Assembly: GCA_016869715.1 (NCBI GenBank)
Contig: VGDM01000001.1
Span: forward strand, 186,001 to 250,000
From: Alphaproteobacteria bacterium
GTDB taxonomy: Bacteria > Pseudomonadota > Alphaproteobacteria > Acetobacterales > Acetobacteraceae
Length of the DNA: 64,000 nucleotides
Reading direction: 5' to 3'
The notes below the pieces were generated by a model. The model was not told where the DNA came from. It searched no databases and was given only the letters and a program-made list of their open reading frames with translations. The first letter of the stretch is position 1; every line of letters begins with the position of its first letter. This document shows positions 15,995 through 25,917 of this stretch, one piece after another. Made by a program: the position numbers and the translations under genes.

Positions 15995-18288
15995 TACCTT
16001 GCAGCCGGAGTCTCCGGCGCCGCACTTGCCGTTTGTGCGGGATGCTTTTCTTCCAGCACCAGCTTTTGGTGCGGGTAGGGAATTTCGATCCCACGCTCAT
16101 CAAAGCGCCGCTTGATCCGGCGATTGAGTTCACGCGCGACCGCCCAGCGCTGTGATGGGTCCGTCTTTAGCCGCACGCGGATCACCACACCTGAATCAGC
16201 AAGTCGTTCCACGCCCATCACATCCAGATCATCGCGGATCACCGGTCGCCAACGCGGGTCTTCGCGCATTTCCGCACTTAGGCTGCGCAGAACCTCAGCG
16301 ACCTTGTCGGTATCCTCGCGGTAATCAATATTCACATCAATCACGGCAAAGGCGAAGTCGCGCGTTTGGTTCGTGACACTTGTCACCGCGCTGAAGGGGA
16401 TGATGTGCAGGCTTCCATCCACGGCGCGGAGCTTGATGGACCGGATGGAAAGATGTTCCACAACGCCACTCAAGCCACCCAATTGCACCACATCCCCCAC
16501 CGCAACCGCATCCTCAAACAGCAGGAAAATCCCGGTGATGACATCCTGTACCAGGCGCTGGCTGCCAAAACCAACCGCAATGCCGACCACCCCGGCACCG
16601 GCAATGAGTGGCGCGACATTGACGCCGATTTCAGTCAGCACCGATAGCACCACAAAAATCAGGATCACCGCCAACAACGCCGTGCGCAGCATGGGCAACA
16701 GCGTGCGCACACGGGCACTCTGAGCCGCCTTGGCATCGCGTGAGAGTTTTTCGAGGTGCCGTTGGATGACGGCATTGATCCCTTCCCAGATAACCAACGC
16801 AATGGTGATGGTCAACGCTATGGACACCAGGGACGACACCAGCCGATTGCCCAGCTTGCCATGGCCGAACCAGGCAAAGGCCTCAAGGCCCCAGCTTTCA
16901 AGAAGAAACAGCAGGGCGATGCCGCCAATCGCCATGCTCACGCTGCCCTTCAATACCGGCAAATAGCGATTGGCGCGCGCTTCCAGCCCCGGGTAGCGCG
17001 CGGATAGATCGGGCGTGATCCGAAAGGCGCGCTGGATGACGCGGCGGATGGCCATATCGGCGAATTTGGCCACCGAGAGAATGAGGATGGTGCTGACGGA
17101 AACCCTGATCAGCCGCCAGAAACCATGCTGGATTTCAAGCGCCCAGACCCCCCAGGCCGCGATCAGCCAGGCGATTGCCACCAAATGCCAGATATCGGCA
17201 GCGCGGTCGCGCAGCACGCGAAAGAACATGCGCGCGCGGTCTGGTTGTTCACCCTCCGCCAACTCCGGCGCGCGCAATAGATCCGAAACCGCCTGCCGGT
17301 TCTGCAGAATGATAATCACCAGGAACAGCGTGACCAAAAGCAGTGCAATGCGCAGAATGGAATCATATGCCGACCAGGGCAGGCCGAATTGCAAGCCGGC
17401 TTCGGCCACCGCGTAGCTTGTGATCAGGACCACCACGATGCGCCTCAGCCAAATGGTCCCATAGGCTGCGGTTTCATCTGTCACCGGCAGCAGGCGCAAA
17501 TGCGTCGAAGCCGGGGAGAACAGCATGCGCGCCGCCGCCATCACTGCGCGTGACGCTATATAGGCATTATTCGCGGTCAGCATGACAAGCTGCGTGGTGG
17601 GCAGCGGATTCACGACCGTGATCAAGCCATAGGAAATCACGGCAAAAGCAGCGATCGGCACCAGATCCAGCCCAAGCCTTGCCAGCACCAATGGTACGCG
17701 CTGCAGCCTAGCCCAGCCAGCGAGTTCAGCCGGTGCATGGTCATCCAACCGATCCCGAAACCGGCCAAGAAAACGCGTTGCCGCCCATTCGGCCAGCAAG
17801 CCGAGCCCAAGGACCAGAATGACCTTCCAGAAAGCATCCAATACGCGGCTTTGCGTAATGGGATCACGCGCAAGGGAGGTGAGCCAATTCAGGACCGCCG
17901 GCAGATCGGCAATGGTGCGCACGGTGGCCACAAGCTGATCAGATACGCCGGCCAGGCGCTGCGATGCCCCCTGCAGCAATTGCGCGCCGAGCGTATCGGG
18001 CGTGAGCAAGGCAGGTTCCGCGCTGGCGGGTGCGGCGGGTGCAGCGCCTTCCGCTTCAGGTGCGGCCGCGCGCAGCGCGCGGATCAATTCGGCGCGGCGC
18101 GCATCATCCTGCAAAATCTTGAGCAGCGCTTCCACTTCGGGCGACGGCGCGCCGCTGGCCGAGGCGGGTACGGATGGCGGCGGTTCCGCGACCGGATTGC
18201 CAGGTTCCGCCTGCGCCCATGCATGGCCAGTCAGCAGCACGAAGCCCATCATCAACATGAAACGCCGCGATGCGTGGAGGATGCTCAT
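15994..18288 (-). CDS. Mechanosensitive ion channel, MscS family (large)
   Basis: Opens under membrane tension to release solutes during hypo-osmotic shock. A signal peptide (MLMMGFVLLTGHAWAQ) and an Ala/Pro-rich periplasmic region come first. Multiple membrane helices follow, and then the MscS core: pore helix region APLIAGAGVVGIAVGFGSQRLVQDVITGIFLLFE with Gly/Ala packing, and beta domain DVVQLGGLSGVVEHLSIRSIKLRAVDG. The end is the C-terminal ferredoxin-like part with the final RGIEIPYPHQ. Length of about 764 places it with the multi-domain YbdG/MscM-like group. ATG 18288 is preferred over 18324 because it gives a clean signal peptide. Confidence 0.92.
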   Translation of the reverse strand: MSILHASRRFMLMMGFVLLTGHAWAQAEPGNPVAEPPPSVPASASGAPSPEVEALLKILQDDARRAELIRALRAAAPEAEGAAPAAPASAEPALLTPDTLGAQLLQGASQRLAGVSDQLVATVRTIADLPAVLNWLTSLARDPITQSRVLDAFWKVILVLGLGLLAEWAATRFLGRFRDRLDDHAPAELAGWARLQRVPLVLARLGLDLVPIAAFAVISYGLITVVNPLPTTQLVMLTANNAYIASRAVMAAARMLFSPASTHLRLLPVTDETAAYGTIWLRRIVVVLITSYAVAEAGLQFGLPWSAYDSILRIALLLVTLFLVIIILQNRQAVSDLLRAPELAEGEQPDRARMFFRVLRDRAADIWHLVAIAWLIAAWGVWALEIQHGFWRLIRVSVSTILILSVAKFADMAIRRVIQRAFRITPDLSARYPGLEARANRYLPVLKGSVSMAIGGIALLFLLESWGLEAFAWFGHGKLGNRLVSSLVSIALTITIALVIWEGINAVIQRHLEKLSRDAKAAQSARVRTLLPMLRTALLAVILIFVVLSVLTEIGVNVAPLIAGAGVVGIAVGFGSQRLVQDVITGIFLLFEDAVAVGDVVQLGGLSGVVEHLSIRSIKLRAVDGSLHIIPFSAVTSVTNQTRDFAFAVIDVNIDYREDTDKVAEVLRSLSAEMREDPRWRPVIRDDLDVMGVERLADSGVVIRVRLKTDPSQRWAVARELNRRIKRRFDERGIEIPYPHQKLVLEEKHPAQTASAAPETPAAR

Positions 18289-18377
18289 GCCAGACTTCGG
18301 AGCCCATTGGCGGGCGCGGGTCAAGTCTTTCCAGCATCCCGATTGCCCGAAGGGGGTCGCACCGTTACACCGCGCCC

Positions 18378-19592
18378 ATGCTGGCTTCCCCTTCCGTCTG
18401 GACCGTCATGATCGCCCTATTGTGGACGCATCTGGCGGGGATGGGCGTTTTCCTGACCGTGCCGGTACTCGCCCCCGCCATTGCGGCAGAGCTCGGCATC
18501 GCGGCATCGCTGGCGGGGGTGCATACGGCGCTGGTCTATCTGGGGGCCATGGTGTCGGGGCCCTTGGCAGAGGCCTTTATTCATCGCTTTGGCGGCATTC
18601 GGGTCTTGCAGGCGGGAATGCTGATTTCGGCCTTCGGCATAGCACTCGCCATGCTGGGCCACCCGGCCGCACTTTTTGCCTCGGCGGTGATTGCCGGGCT
18701 CGGCCATGGGCCGGTCACGCCAGCAGGCAGCCATTTGCTCGCAGCCCGCACCCCGGCGCGGCGGCGGGGCCTCATCTTTAGCTTGAAACAATGCGGCGTG
18801 CCGGCGGGTGCCATGTTGATTGCCGCCGCTGTGCCGCCCATTGCTGTTGCCGCCGGCTGGCGCCAGGGCGTGCTGGCGGTGGTGGTTTTTCTTGCGTTTT
18901 CAGCACTTTGCCTGCAATCCCTACGCGCCGCGCTGGATGCAGAACGCGACCCAAAGGCCGCTATCCGGGGCCTTGGGCAGATTTGGGGGGCGGCGGCGTC
19001 CAGCCTTGGCCTGCTTCGCCAATTCCCGGTACTGCGCCGCATGACGATCATGTCGGCGCTATTCGGCGTTTCCCAATTCTGTTTTTCGACGTTTTTCGTG
19101 GTGTTTCAGGTGGCAAGCTTGGGCGCATCGCTTACCGAGGCTGGGATGCGCCTGGCTCTGGCCCAGGCAGCTGGGGTGGCGGGGCGCGTGCTTTGGGGCC
19201 TGGTCGCAGACCGCAGGGGCGCTGCGCCGGTCTTCGCTGGGCTAGGCATTGGTGCGGCGGTGGCCGGGCTGGCGCTATCGCTCGCTGGGCCGGGCTGGCC
19301 GGGCTTGGTCATCATCCTAGCCGGCATGCTGATGGGCGCGACCGCGATTGGCTGGAATGGCGTATTTTTGGCCGAAATGGCACGGCTGGCGCCCGCAGGG
19401 CAGGTCGGGGGCACAACGGCGGCTGCGGGCTTTGTCTTTGGTCTTTCCATGCTGGTTACACCGGCCTTCTTCTCCCTCCTTGTGGACCTGACGGGCGGTT
19501 ATGCGGCCGGGTTTGCGCTGTGTGTGATCACGGCGCTGGTCGGCGCGGCGCTGGCCTGGTCCGTGCGGGGCAGGGCTGTCTCCCGCCGCTGA
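18378..19592 (+). CDS. MFS transporter
   Basis: A 404-residue, twelve-helix major facilitator protein of the inner membrane. Helix 1 starts at VWTVMIALLWTHLAGMGVF; the loop between helices 2 and 3 is the degenerate EAFIHRFGGIRVLQ. A second-half counterpart LWGLVADRRGAAPVFAG matches the A-like motif G-x-x-x-D-R-x-G. The substrate is unknown; the overall type resembles small-molecule exporters. It is divergent from the MscS gene with about 90 bases between starts. Confidence 0.85.
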   Translation: MLASPSVWTVMIALLWTHLAGMGVFLTVPVLAPAIAAELGIAASLAGVHTALVYLGAMVSGPLAEAFIHRFGGIRVLQAGMLISAFGIALAMLGHPAALFASAVIAGLGHGPVTPAGSHLLAARTPARRRGLIFSLKQCGVPAGAMLIAAAVPPIAVAAGWRQGVLAVVVFLAFSALCLQSLRAALDAERDPKAAIRGLGQIWGAAASSLGLLRQFPVLRRMTIMSALFGVSQFCFSTFFVVFQVASLGASLTEAGMRLALAQAAGVAGRVLWGLVADRRGAAPVFAGLGIGAAVAGLALSLAGPGWPGLVIILAGMLMGATAIGWNGVFLAEMARLAPAGQVGGTTAAAGFVFGLSMLVTPAFFSLLVDLTGGYAAGFALCVITALVGAALAWSVRGRAVSRR

Positions 19593-19611
19593 AAGCGTGT
19601 ATCATATTTGT

Positions 19612-19806
19612 ATGACGACACTTCTCACCATTCTGGTTGCGCTTGCCATGCTGGCCACGGTTGGCGTGCTTTTTGCCGGGATCCTCGGCATGGCGGGCGG
19701 CAAGGCCAATCCCAAAACCGCCAATTGGCTCATGCGCTGGCGCATTATGTTTCAATTCCTTGCGGTTGGGCTTTTCGTCATTCTGCTTTTGCTGCTGAGA
19801 GCCTGA
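19612..19806 (+). CDS. HIG1-domain-like twin-transmembrane protein
   Basis: A 64-residue protein with two hydrophobic helices (LLTILVALAMLATVGVLFAGILGM and FQFLAVGLFVILLLLL). A short loop carries GGKANPKTANWLMRWRI, which matches the G-x-(A/S)N-P...N-x-LMR-x-R core of the HIG1/twin-transmembrane family of alphaproteobacteria and mitochondria. Mitochondrial members modulate cytochrome oxidase; the bacterial role is not known. ATG 19612 is preferred over the ATG five codons earlier. Confidence 0.75.
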   Translation: MTTLLTILVALAMLATVGVLFAGILGMAGGKANPKTANWLMRWRIMFQFLAVGLFVILLLLLRA

Positions 19807-19946
19807 AACAGAAGGGCTGACCCAGCCTTGCCGCGCCCGGCGCGGGGCTTTAATAGACAAGGGCCGTCGAACGGGACGCAAGACCCTGGACGCCCGGCAT
19901 TCCAGCGCCAATCGGCGCCCCATTTCCTGAAGGCTATGGTTGCATC

Positions 19947-20696
19947 ATGAGGCTGCTGGTCCCCGTCAAGCGGGTGGTGGATTACAACGTGAAGGTCCGC
20001 GTGAAGGCGGATGGCACAGGTGTTGAAACCGTCAATGTCAAAATGTCCATGAACCCCTTTGACGAAATCGCGGTGGAAGAAGCCGTGCGTTTGAAGGAAA
20101 AGGGTATCGCCACCGAAATCATCGCAGTTTCCGCCGGCCCAGCCGTGGCGCAGGAACAAATCCGCACGGCGCTCGCGATGGGTGCTGATCGCGGCATTTT
20201 AGTTGAGCATGATGGCATGCTGGAACCGCTCGCGGTTGCCAAAATTCTGAAGGCAATTATAGCCAAGGAAGCGCCTGATCTGGTGATTTTGGGCAAGCAG
20301 GCGATTGATGATGACATGAACGCAACCGGCCAGATGCTGGCGGCGCTGATGGGCTGGCCGCAAGGCACCTTCGCGTCCAAGGTTGAAGCCGTGGATGGCT
20401 CGCTGAACATCACGCGCGAAGTGGATGGTGGCCTGCAAAAGCTGGCGCTGAAGCTGCCGGCGATCATCACCACTGATCTGCGCTTAAATGAGCCGCGTTA
20501 TGCGTCGCTGCCCAATATCATGAAGGCGCGCAAGAAGCCGATTGAAACCGTGAAGCCCGCTGATCTGGGTGTTGATCCCGCGCCGCGGCTGACCGTGCTG
20601 AAGGTGGAAGAACCGCCCAACCGCCAGGCCGGCAAGAAGGTGGGCTCCGTTCAGGAACTTGTTGAAAAACTGCGCAATGAAGCAAAGGTGATTTGA
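19947..20696 (+). CDS. etfB: Electron transfer flavoprotein beta subunit
   Basis: Beta subunit of the soluble ETF heterodimer, which takes electrons from acyl-CoA dehydrogenases to ETF-quinone oxidoreductase. Recognised by [40 protein letters not shown], the AMP-binding [21 protein letters not shown] and the signature [30 protein letters not shown]. Length 249 fits. etfA follows after two bases, so the subunits are co-translated. Confidence 0.97.
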   Translation: MRLLVPVKRVVDYNVKVRVKADGTGVETVNVKMSMNPFDEIAVEEAVRLKEKGIATEIIAVSAGPAVAQEQIRTALAMGADRGILVEHDGMLEPLAVAKILKAIIAKEAPDLVILGKQAIDDDMNATGQMLAALMGWPQGTFASKVEAVDGSLNITREVDGGLQKLALKLPAIITTDLRLNEPRYASLPNIMKARKKPIETVKPADLGVDPAPRLTVLKVEEPPNRQAGKKVGSVQELVEKLRNEAKVI

Positions 20697-20698
20697 CC

Positions 20699-21634
20699 AT
20701 GGCGGTGCTTGTTTTTGCCGATCATCAGGACGGCGCGCTGACCCAGCCAACCCGCAGCACGGTCGCCGCCGCTTCCAAGCTTGGCGATGTGCATGTGCTG
20801 ATCGCCGGCGGCGCCACTGGCGCTTCTGCTGCCGCCGCTGCCAAGCTGCCTTCGGTCGCCAAGGTGCTGACCGCCGAGGCTGACATTTATGCCCATGGCC
20901 TGGCCGAGCCCATGGCCGCCTTGCTGGTGGCGCTTGCACCCGGCTATTCACATTTGCTGGCGCCGGCTTCGGCTGGCGGCAAGAATGTCATGCCGCGCGC
21001 TGCCGCTTTGCTTGATGTACAGATCCTGTCTGACATTTCTGATGTGGTGGATGCCGATACCTTTATCCGCCCGATCTATGCCGGCAATGCGCTCGCCACC
21101 GTGAAATCCGCCGATGCGAAAAAGGTGATCACGGTGCGCGCTGCGTCCTTTGATCCTGTGCCCGCCGAAGGTGGTGCGGCGCCGATTGAAGCCGCGGCGA
21201 CCGCTGGCGATCCTGGTCTTTCGCGCTTCCTGGGCGCCGAGATTGTCAAAAGCGAACGCCCGGAACTAACCGCGGCGCGCATTGTGGTCTCGGGCGGGCG
21301 CGCCATGGGCTCGGCAGAGAATTTCGGGATTGTCGAAAAGGTCGCTGATAAGCTCGGCGCCGCCATTGGCGCTTCGCGCGCCGCGGTGGATGCGGGCTAT
21401 GCGCCCAACGACCATCAAGTCGGCCAGACGGGCAAGATTGTTGCGCCGGAGCTTTATATCGCCGTTGGTATCTCTGGTGCCATCCAGCATCTGGCCGGCA
21501 TGAAGGACAGCAAGGTGATCGTTGCCATCAACAAGGATGAAGAGGCGCCGATTTTCCAGGTGGCCGATTTCGGGCTGGTTGCCGATCTCTTCAAGGCCAT
21601 GCCGGAATTAGAAGCCGAACTCGACAAGAAGTGA
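20699..21634 (+). CDS. etfA: Electron transfer flavoprotein alpha subunit
   Basis: FAD-binding alpha subunit of ETF. The C-terminal FAD domain is clear: [54 protein letters not shown], and [26 protein letters not shown]. Length 311 from ATG 20699; a TTG two codons earlier is also in frame. Forms an operon with etfB and the following 3-hydroxyacyl-CoA dehydrogenase, consistent with beta-oxidation or butyrate-type metabolism. Confidence 0.97.
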   Translation: MAVLVFADHQDGALTQPTRSTVAAASKLGDVHVLIAGGATGASAAAAAKLPSVAKVLTAEADIYAHGLAEPMAALLVALAPGYSHLLAPASAGGKNVMPRAAALLDVQILSDISDVVDADTFIRPIYAGNALATVKSADAKKVITVRAASFDPVPAEGGAAPIEAAATAGDPGLSRFLGAEIVKSERPELTAARIVVSGGRAMGSAENFGIVEKVADKLGAAIGASRAAVDAGYAPNDHQVGQTGKIVAPELYIAVGISGAIQHLAGMKDSKVIVAINKDEEAPIFQVADFGLVADLFKAMPELEAELDKK

Positions 21635-21685
21635 TTTGCCTGCTCGGGGCGTGCCCCGAATGTTGCAGCAAAAGGAGCATCCATC

Positions 21686-22564
21686 GTGGCGGCAATCAAT
21701 AAACTCGGCGTGATTGGCGCGGGGCTGATGGGAAATGGCATCGCCCATGTGGCGGCGCTTTCCGGCATTTCGGTGGTGCTGATGGATGTGCAGCAGCAGG
21801 CACTCGACCGCGCGCTGGCGACCATGGCGAAGAACATGGACCGGCAAGTGAGCAAGGGCAGCGTGAGTAGCGTTGACCGTGATGCCGCGCTCGCGCGCAT
21901 TGTGACGGCGACCGATAATAGCGCCTTCGCCGATTGCGACCTGGTGATTGAAGCGGTAACCGAGAATGAGGAGATCAAGAAAAAGATCTTCGCTAGCCTT
22001 TGCCCGGTGCTGAAGCCGGATGCGCTGCTCGCTTCCAATACATCATCCATTCCAATCACGCGGCTTGCGGCGGCGACCGATCGGCCCGGCTGCTTTATCG
22101 GCATGCATTTCTTCAATCCCGTGCCGATGATGAAGCTGGTTGAGATCATTCGTGGCCTGGCCACGCAAGATGCGACATATCAGGCCGTGGAAGCACTGGC
22201 GAAGCGCATGGGCAAGGCGCCGGTCATGGCGCAGGATTGGCCGGGCTTTGTCGTCAACCGTATCCTCTGCCCCATGATCAATGAGGCTATTCAGGCACTC
22301 ATGGAGGGGGTTGGCGATGTGGCGGCGATTGATGCTGGCATGAAGCTTGGCGCCAATCACCCGATGGGGCCTTTGGAGCTCGCGGATTTCGTGGGGCTCG
22401 ATACGCTCTATTCGGTGATGAAAGTGCTGCATGAGGGTTTGGGTCATTCCAAATATCGGCCTTCGCCCTTGCTCGCGAAATATGTCGAAGCTGGCTGGTA
22501 TGGCCGCAAATCCGGGCGCGGCTTTTACGATTACAGCACCACGCCGCCCACGCCGACACGCTGA
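21686..22564 (+). CDS. 3-hydroxybutyryl-CoA dehydrogenase
   Basis: NAD(P)-dependent oxidation of 3-hydroxyacyl-CoA. The N-terminal Rossmann fold has [31 protein letters not shown] and the signature [21 protein letters not shown] carry the catalytic His, and [16 protein letters not shown] is the usual C terminus. Length 292 matches the monofunctional short-chain type. It starts at GTG with a good ribosome-binding site (AAAGGAGCATCC). Placed directly after etfBA, a common arrangement in alphaproteobacteria. Confidence 0.95.
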   Translation: MAAINKLGVIGAGLMGNGIAHVAALSGISVVLMDVQQQALDRALATMAKNMDRQVSKGSVSSVDRDAALARIVTATDNSAFADCDLVIEAVTENEEIKKKIFASLCPVLKPDALLASNTSSIPITRLAAATDRPGCFIGMHFFNPVPMMKLVEIIRGLATQDATYQAVEALAKRMGKAPVMAQDWPGFVVNRILCPMINEAIQALMEGVGDVAAIDAGMKLGANHPMGPLELADFVGLDTLYSVMKVLHEGLGHSKYRPSPLLAKYVEAGWYGRKSGRGFYDYSTTPPTPTR

Positions 22565-22576
22565 CGCGCCGGCACC

Positions 22577-23363
22577 ATGACAGGCGTGGTGCAGTTTCAG
22601 AGCTGGCGGCTCAAGCTGCGGGAGCTTTTCTTCGGCCATTCTGATGCCGCGCGGCGCTTTCTCTACGGGATCATCTTTTTTGATCTACTGACGCTGCTTT
22701 TCGTCATCAGCACGTCCTTCCTGCCGCGCAAACCCTGGATCGGCATGGTGGATGTGGCGATTGGGCTGGTGCTGGCCGCCGAATTTGCCGTGCATCTGGC
22801 GGCGCATCGCGCACCGGCGCGTTAGGCGCTGACATTTTCAAGCCTGATTGATCTTGTTGCTGTGCTGCCTTTCCTCGCGCCGCTGACCGGTGAGGGATTT
22901 GGCTTCTGCGCGTTTTGCGTAAGCTTCGGCTATTTCATACCTATGGGACGCTGATAGAACTCCGCCAGGATATGTCCTTCTTTCGCCTGCATGAGGAACC
23001 GTTGATTGCGGGTGTGCAGCCGGCGGTTTTTGTCTTTGTCATGACAGCGCTGGTATATGAAACCCAGCGCGCAATGAATCCAAAAATCGCTGATTACGCC
23101 GATGCGCTTTATTTCACGTTGGCAACGCTGACCACGACTAAGTTTGGCGACATTACCTTGGAGGACAAATTCGGTGAGCTGCTTTCCGTGTTTATCATGG
23201 TTTGCGGCGTAACGCTGTTTTACGCCTTGCGCAGGCGATGTTTCGCCTGCGCAAGGTATGCTTTCCCTGCCCAAGCTGCGGGCTGAAACGCCATGATCCG
23301 GATGCGGTGCATTGCAAGGCTTGCGGAACAAGGCTTGCCTTTCCGGATGAGGGGCGCGACTAA
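22577..23363 (+). pseudogene. Decayed voltage-gated-type potassium channel with zinc ribbon tail
   Basis: The frame begins as an ion-channel family protein (RELFFGHSDAARRFLYGIIF) and meets a TAG at 22823-22825. The same frame then continues (SSLIDLVAVLPFLAPLTGEG) until a missing base near 22907 shifts it. The next frame holds KLRLFHTY, the pore helix region YADALYFTLATLTTTKFGD and VFIMVCGVTLF. A missing T in TTTT 23218-23221 shifts it again, and the remaining frame gives MFRLRKVCFPCPSCGLKRHD...VHCKACG, a four-Cys zinc ribbon, and ends at TAA. The filter position normally Gly (TTGFGD) is Lys (AAG at 23140). Three lesions plus a lost filter residue mark a dead gene. The ancestor would have conducted potassium across the inner membrane. 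Confidence 0.85.
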
Positions 23364-23371
23364 ACAGTGGT

Positions 23372-24295
23372 TCAAACCGGCGTGCGCCATTCCGCATGGG
23401 CATTGGTGGTGCCGCGCACAACGCTTTCATAAGCCTCCTGCAAGCGCATGGTGATCGCGCCTGGCTTGCCATCACCGACCGGAAGCTTGTCCACACTCGT
23501 GATCGGCAGCAATTCCTGACCGGTGCCGCAAAAAAACAGCTCATCGGCGATATATAGTTCCGTGCGGTCAATTATGCCTTGCTCTACACTCAGGCTGTGT
23601 TCGGCAGCGAGGTGTATAATAGTATCGCGCGTGACGCTCTCCAGAATGTCATTCTCTCGTGATGGGGTAATCAATTTCCCATCGCGCACCATGAACAGGC
23701 AGGCGCCGGTGCCTTCGCTGATCTTGCCGGCACGGGTCATCAGCAGCGCATTGTCATATCCATCGGCCTTGGCCTGCAACATGGCGATTCGCCCGGCATG
23801 ATAATTCGCGGTCGCCTTAATGCGCGGCGGCATGGTCGTATCCGTGATGCGCGTCCAGGAGGAAACATGAACGGAAAGCCCGCTGCTGCGTTTGGCATTG
23901 CGTTCACGCGGCATGGCCCCGCAAGCCCAACCGACACTGCCCGTGGAGGCCATGGACCCCAGGCTTTCAATATGGACCTGGATGCGAATATAGGCATCAT
24001 CATCCGGGTCATTGACACGCACCGCATCCAGCACTGCCTCGCGCATTCGATCGCGCGAGGGCGGATTGTCGAAGCGCATGAACTTCATGCCCTGATCCAG
24101 CCGCACCAGATGTTCTTCCAGCCGGAACACCGCAAGCTTGCCTGTGCTATAATTCATATAAGCGCGGATGCCTTCAAACACCGTGCCGCCATAAGCATGC
24201 CCGACCGAGAATGGATGCACGCGCGCCTCATCAAAACCAATCTTCTTGCCGTTCTGGATGATGTATTTTGCTGTCCAGGCCATTGATTTCCTCAT
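23372..24295 (-). CDS. ilvE: Branched-chain amino acid aminotransferase
   Basis: PLP enzyme making Leu, Ile and Val from their 2-oxo acids with glutamate. Visible: AKYIIQNGKKIGFDEARVHPFSVGHAYGGTVFEGIRAY, the PLP Lys in IKATANYHAGRIAMLQAK, and the signature ...TDTTMPPRIKATAN to EGTGACLFMVRDG. ELFFCGTGQELLPITSVD and PGAITMRLQEAYESVVRG close the protein. Length 307 fits fold-type IV enzymes. The ATG at 24295 overlaps the stop of the preceding gene (ATGA); an inner ATG at 24283 has its own ribosome-binding site. Acetolactate synthase genes of the same pathway are at 52-54 kb. Confidence 0.95.
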   Translation of the reverse strand: MRKSMAWTAKYIIQNGKKIGFDEARVHPFSVGHAYGGTVFEGIRAYMNYSTGKLAVFRLEEHLVRLDQGMKFMRFDNPPSRDRMREAVLDAVRVNDPDDDAYIRIQVHIESLGSMASTGSVGWACGAMPRERNAKRSSGLSVHVSSWTRITDTTMPPRIKATANYHAGRIAMLQAKADGYDNALLMTRAGKISEGTGACLFMVRDGKLITPSRENDILESVTRDTIIHLAAEHSLSVEQGIIDRTELYIADELFFCGTGQELLPITSVDKLPVGDGKPGAITMRLQEAYESVVRGTTNAHAEWRTPV

Positions 24296-25035
24296 TTATC
24301 CTTAGAGTTTTTTGCTGCGGCCTCGTCAAAACCGCCCTGGCCGGTCAGCGCCGCCCAGGCGCGGTAGCGGTCTGATGCCGCAACGCCACCCTTGGCGATC
24401 AATTCCCGCCAAACACCGCAAGCTTCGACAAAGCGTGGAATGGAACCGGGGAACATCGCAAGCGTCATGGCCTCGGCGATATCATCTTCCGGCACCTGAT
24501 CCGCATAGGCGGCTTCGATTTGCCATTCGAGTAGCCGCCAACGGGCTCGACAAACCTGCACGGCGCATTGCGCCAAATGCACCAGGCGCCGAGGTGCCGC
24601 GGGGGCAATGCGCGCTGCCGCTTCCAGATAGGCGGCGCGGGGATCAAAGGGCGCCAGTTGCGCGCCCCAGCGATGGGCCGCGAAATCAAAGGCCTCGGCG
24701 CCGATGGCCAAGGCGGCGGCGCTGAACGCAGCGCCAATCAGCGCGTCATCGCCACCGGCGGCGCGGAATTTGGCGATGTGATGCGTCGCCAAAGCCTCAT
24801 CAGTCGCGGCCAGCACGGCAAGCCAGACGAATTCGCGGTCGTGATGCGACAGCACGCGATCATCCAAGGCCATGGCGGAATAGGCAGCGTCATAGCCTTC
24901 CAGCAGGCGAGGGAAGGCCAGCGCCAGCAGCCCGTGATGCGGCAGCAGATAGCCGCGCTTGGCCTTGACGGCGGCGAGCCGCGCTTCCAGCGCCGCAGTG
25001 GTCTCGGCGCTGGCGTTTTCTCCTTGGTCATTCAT
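24292..25035 (-). CDS. AhpD/carboxymuconolactone decarboxylase-like protein
   Basis: A 247-residue all-helical protein with two AhpD-type halves (HHDREFVWLAVLAATDEALATHHIAKFRAAGG, and in the second half YADQVPEDDIAEAMTLAMFPGSIPRFVEAC). The spacing matches the carboxymuconolactone decarboxylase fold, but the redox C-x-x-C of AhpD is not present in the first motif, so peroxidase function is unlikely. The role is unknown. Its stop overlaps the ATG of ilvE, so the two are translationally linked; whether that is functional is not clear. Confidence 0.6.
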   Translation of the reverse strand: MNDQGENASAETTAALEARLAAVKAKRGYLLPHHGLLALAFPRLLEGYDAAYSAMALDDRVLSHHDREFVWLAVLAATDEALATHHIAKFRAAGGDDALIGAAFSAAALAIGAEAFDFAAHRWGAQLAPFDPRAAYLEAAARIAPAAPRRLVHLAQCAVQVCRARWRLLEWQIEAAYADQVPEDDIAEAMTLAMFPGSIPRFVEACGVWRELIAKGGVAASDRYRAWAALTGQGGFDEAAAKNSKDK

Positions 25036-25101
25036 GCTGGGGGCAGGCTATACCGCTTCCTGGCCCTTGTAATCCCCCGCGCTGGGCAGAAATATTCTGC
25101 C

Positions 25102-25917
25102 ATGTCCAAGACAGACCTTCAAAACGCCCCCATCCTGCTGCGGGAAGACCGCCCCGGCGGGATTTGCGTCATCACGCTGAACCAGCCCGCCCAGCGCAAT
25201 AGCCTTTCTCGCGCGCTTTTGCAGGTGCTGGAGAAAATGCTGGCCGACATCGCCGCCGATAAAACCTGCCGCGTTGTTGTGCTAGCGGGGGCGGGCACGG
25301 TGTTTTGTGCCGGGCATGATTTGCGCGAAATTACCGAGCATCGCGCTGATGCGGATGGTGGGCGCGGTTTTTTCGCTGATGCCATGGCGGCCTGCGCACG
25401 GGTGATGCAAGGGATTGTGGCGCTGCCTCAGCCGGTGATTGCGGCGGTGCAAGGGGTGGCGACCGCTGCCGGCTGCCAATTGGTTGCGAGCTGCGATTTG
25501 GCGGTGGCGGCGGAAGATGCGCGGTTTTGCACGCCTGGTGTGGATATCGGGTTGTTCTGCTCAACGCCCGCGGTGGCGCTTGCGCGCGCCGTGCCGCGCA
25601 AGGCCGCGATGGAAATGCTGCTTTTGGGTGAGATGGTGCCGGCGGATGAGGCTCAGCGCCTTGGCCTGGTGAACCGCTTGGCACCGCGTGAGGCTTTGAT
25701 GGAAACTGCGCTGGGTCTGGCGGCGCGCATTGCCGCCCATTCGGCGATTACGGTGCGCATGGGCAAGCGCGGCTTCAACAGACAAATCGAATTGCCGCTG
25801 GCGGAGGCTTATTGCGAAGCAGCTTCGGTCATGACGGAAAATCTGATGGCGCGGGATGCGGCGGAAGGCATTGGTGCCTTCCTGGAAAAGCGCCATCCGC
25901 AATGGGAAGACAGGTGA
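25102..25917 (+). CDS. Enoyl-CoA hydratase/isomerase family protein, ECHDC3-like
   Basis: Crotonase-fold protein of 271 residues with GTVFCAGHDLREI (CoA binding) and GVATAAGCQLVASCDLAVAAEDARF. Both positions that are catalytic Glu in true hydratases differ: GCQL has Gln, and TPGVDIGLFCSTP has no Glu. This is the pattern of the ECHDC3 group, whose reaction is unresolved. It overlaps the next gene, an acyl-CoA synthetase, at GTGA, so both probably act on the same CoA substrate. Confidence 0.88.
   Translation: MSKTDLQNAPILLREDRPGGICVITLNQPAQRNSLSRALLQVLEKMLADIAADKTCRVVVLAGAGTVFCAGHDLREITEHRADADGGRGFFADAMAACARVMQGIVALPQPVIAAVQGVATAAGCQLVASCDLAVAAEDARFCTPGVDIGLFCSTPAVALARAVPRKAAMEMLLLGEMVPADEAQRLGLVNRLAPREALMETALGLAARIAAHSAITVRMGKRGFNRQIELPLAEAYCEAASVMTENLMARDAAEGIGAFLEKRHPQWEDR

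Noticed and set aside
16112-18411. Several plus-strand frames of 70-224 codons across the MscS gene
   Set aside because: Antisense shadows of a clear mechanosensitive channel; no domain features.
19831-19846. Terminator before etfB
   Set aside because: CCGCGC-CCG-GCGCGG is a short stem with only three T after it; too weak to report as a feature.
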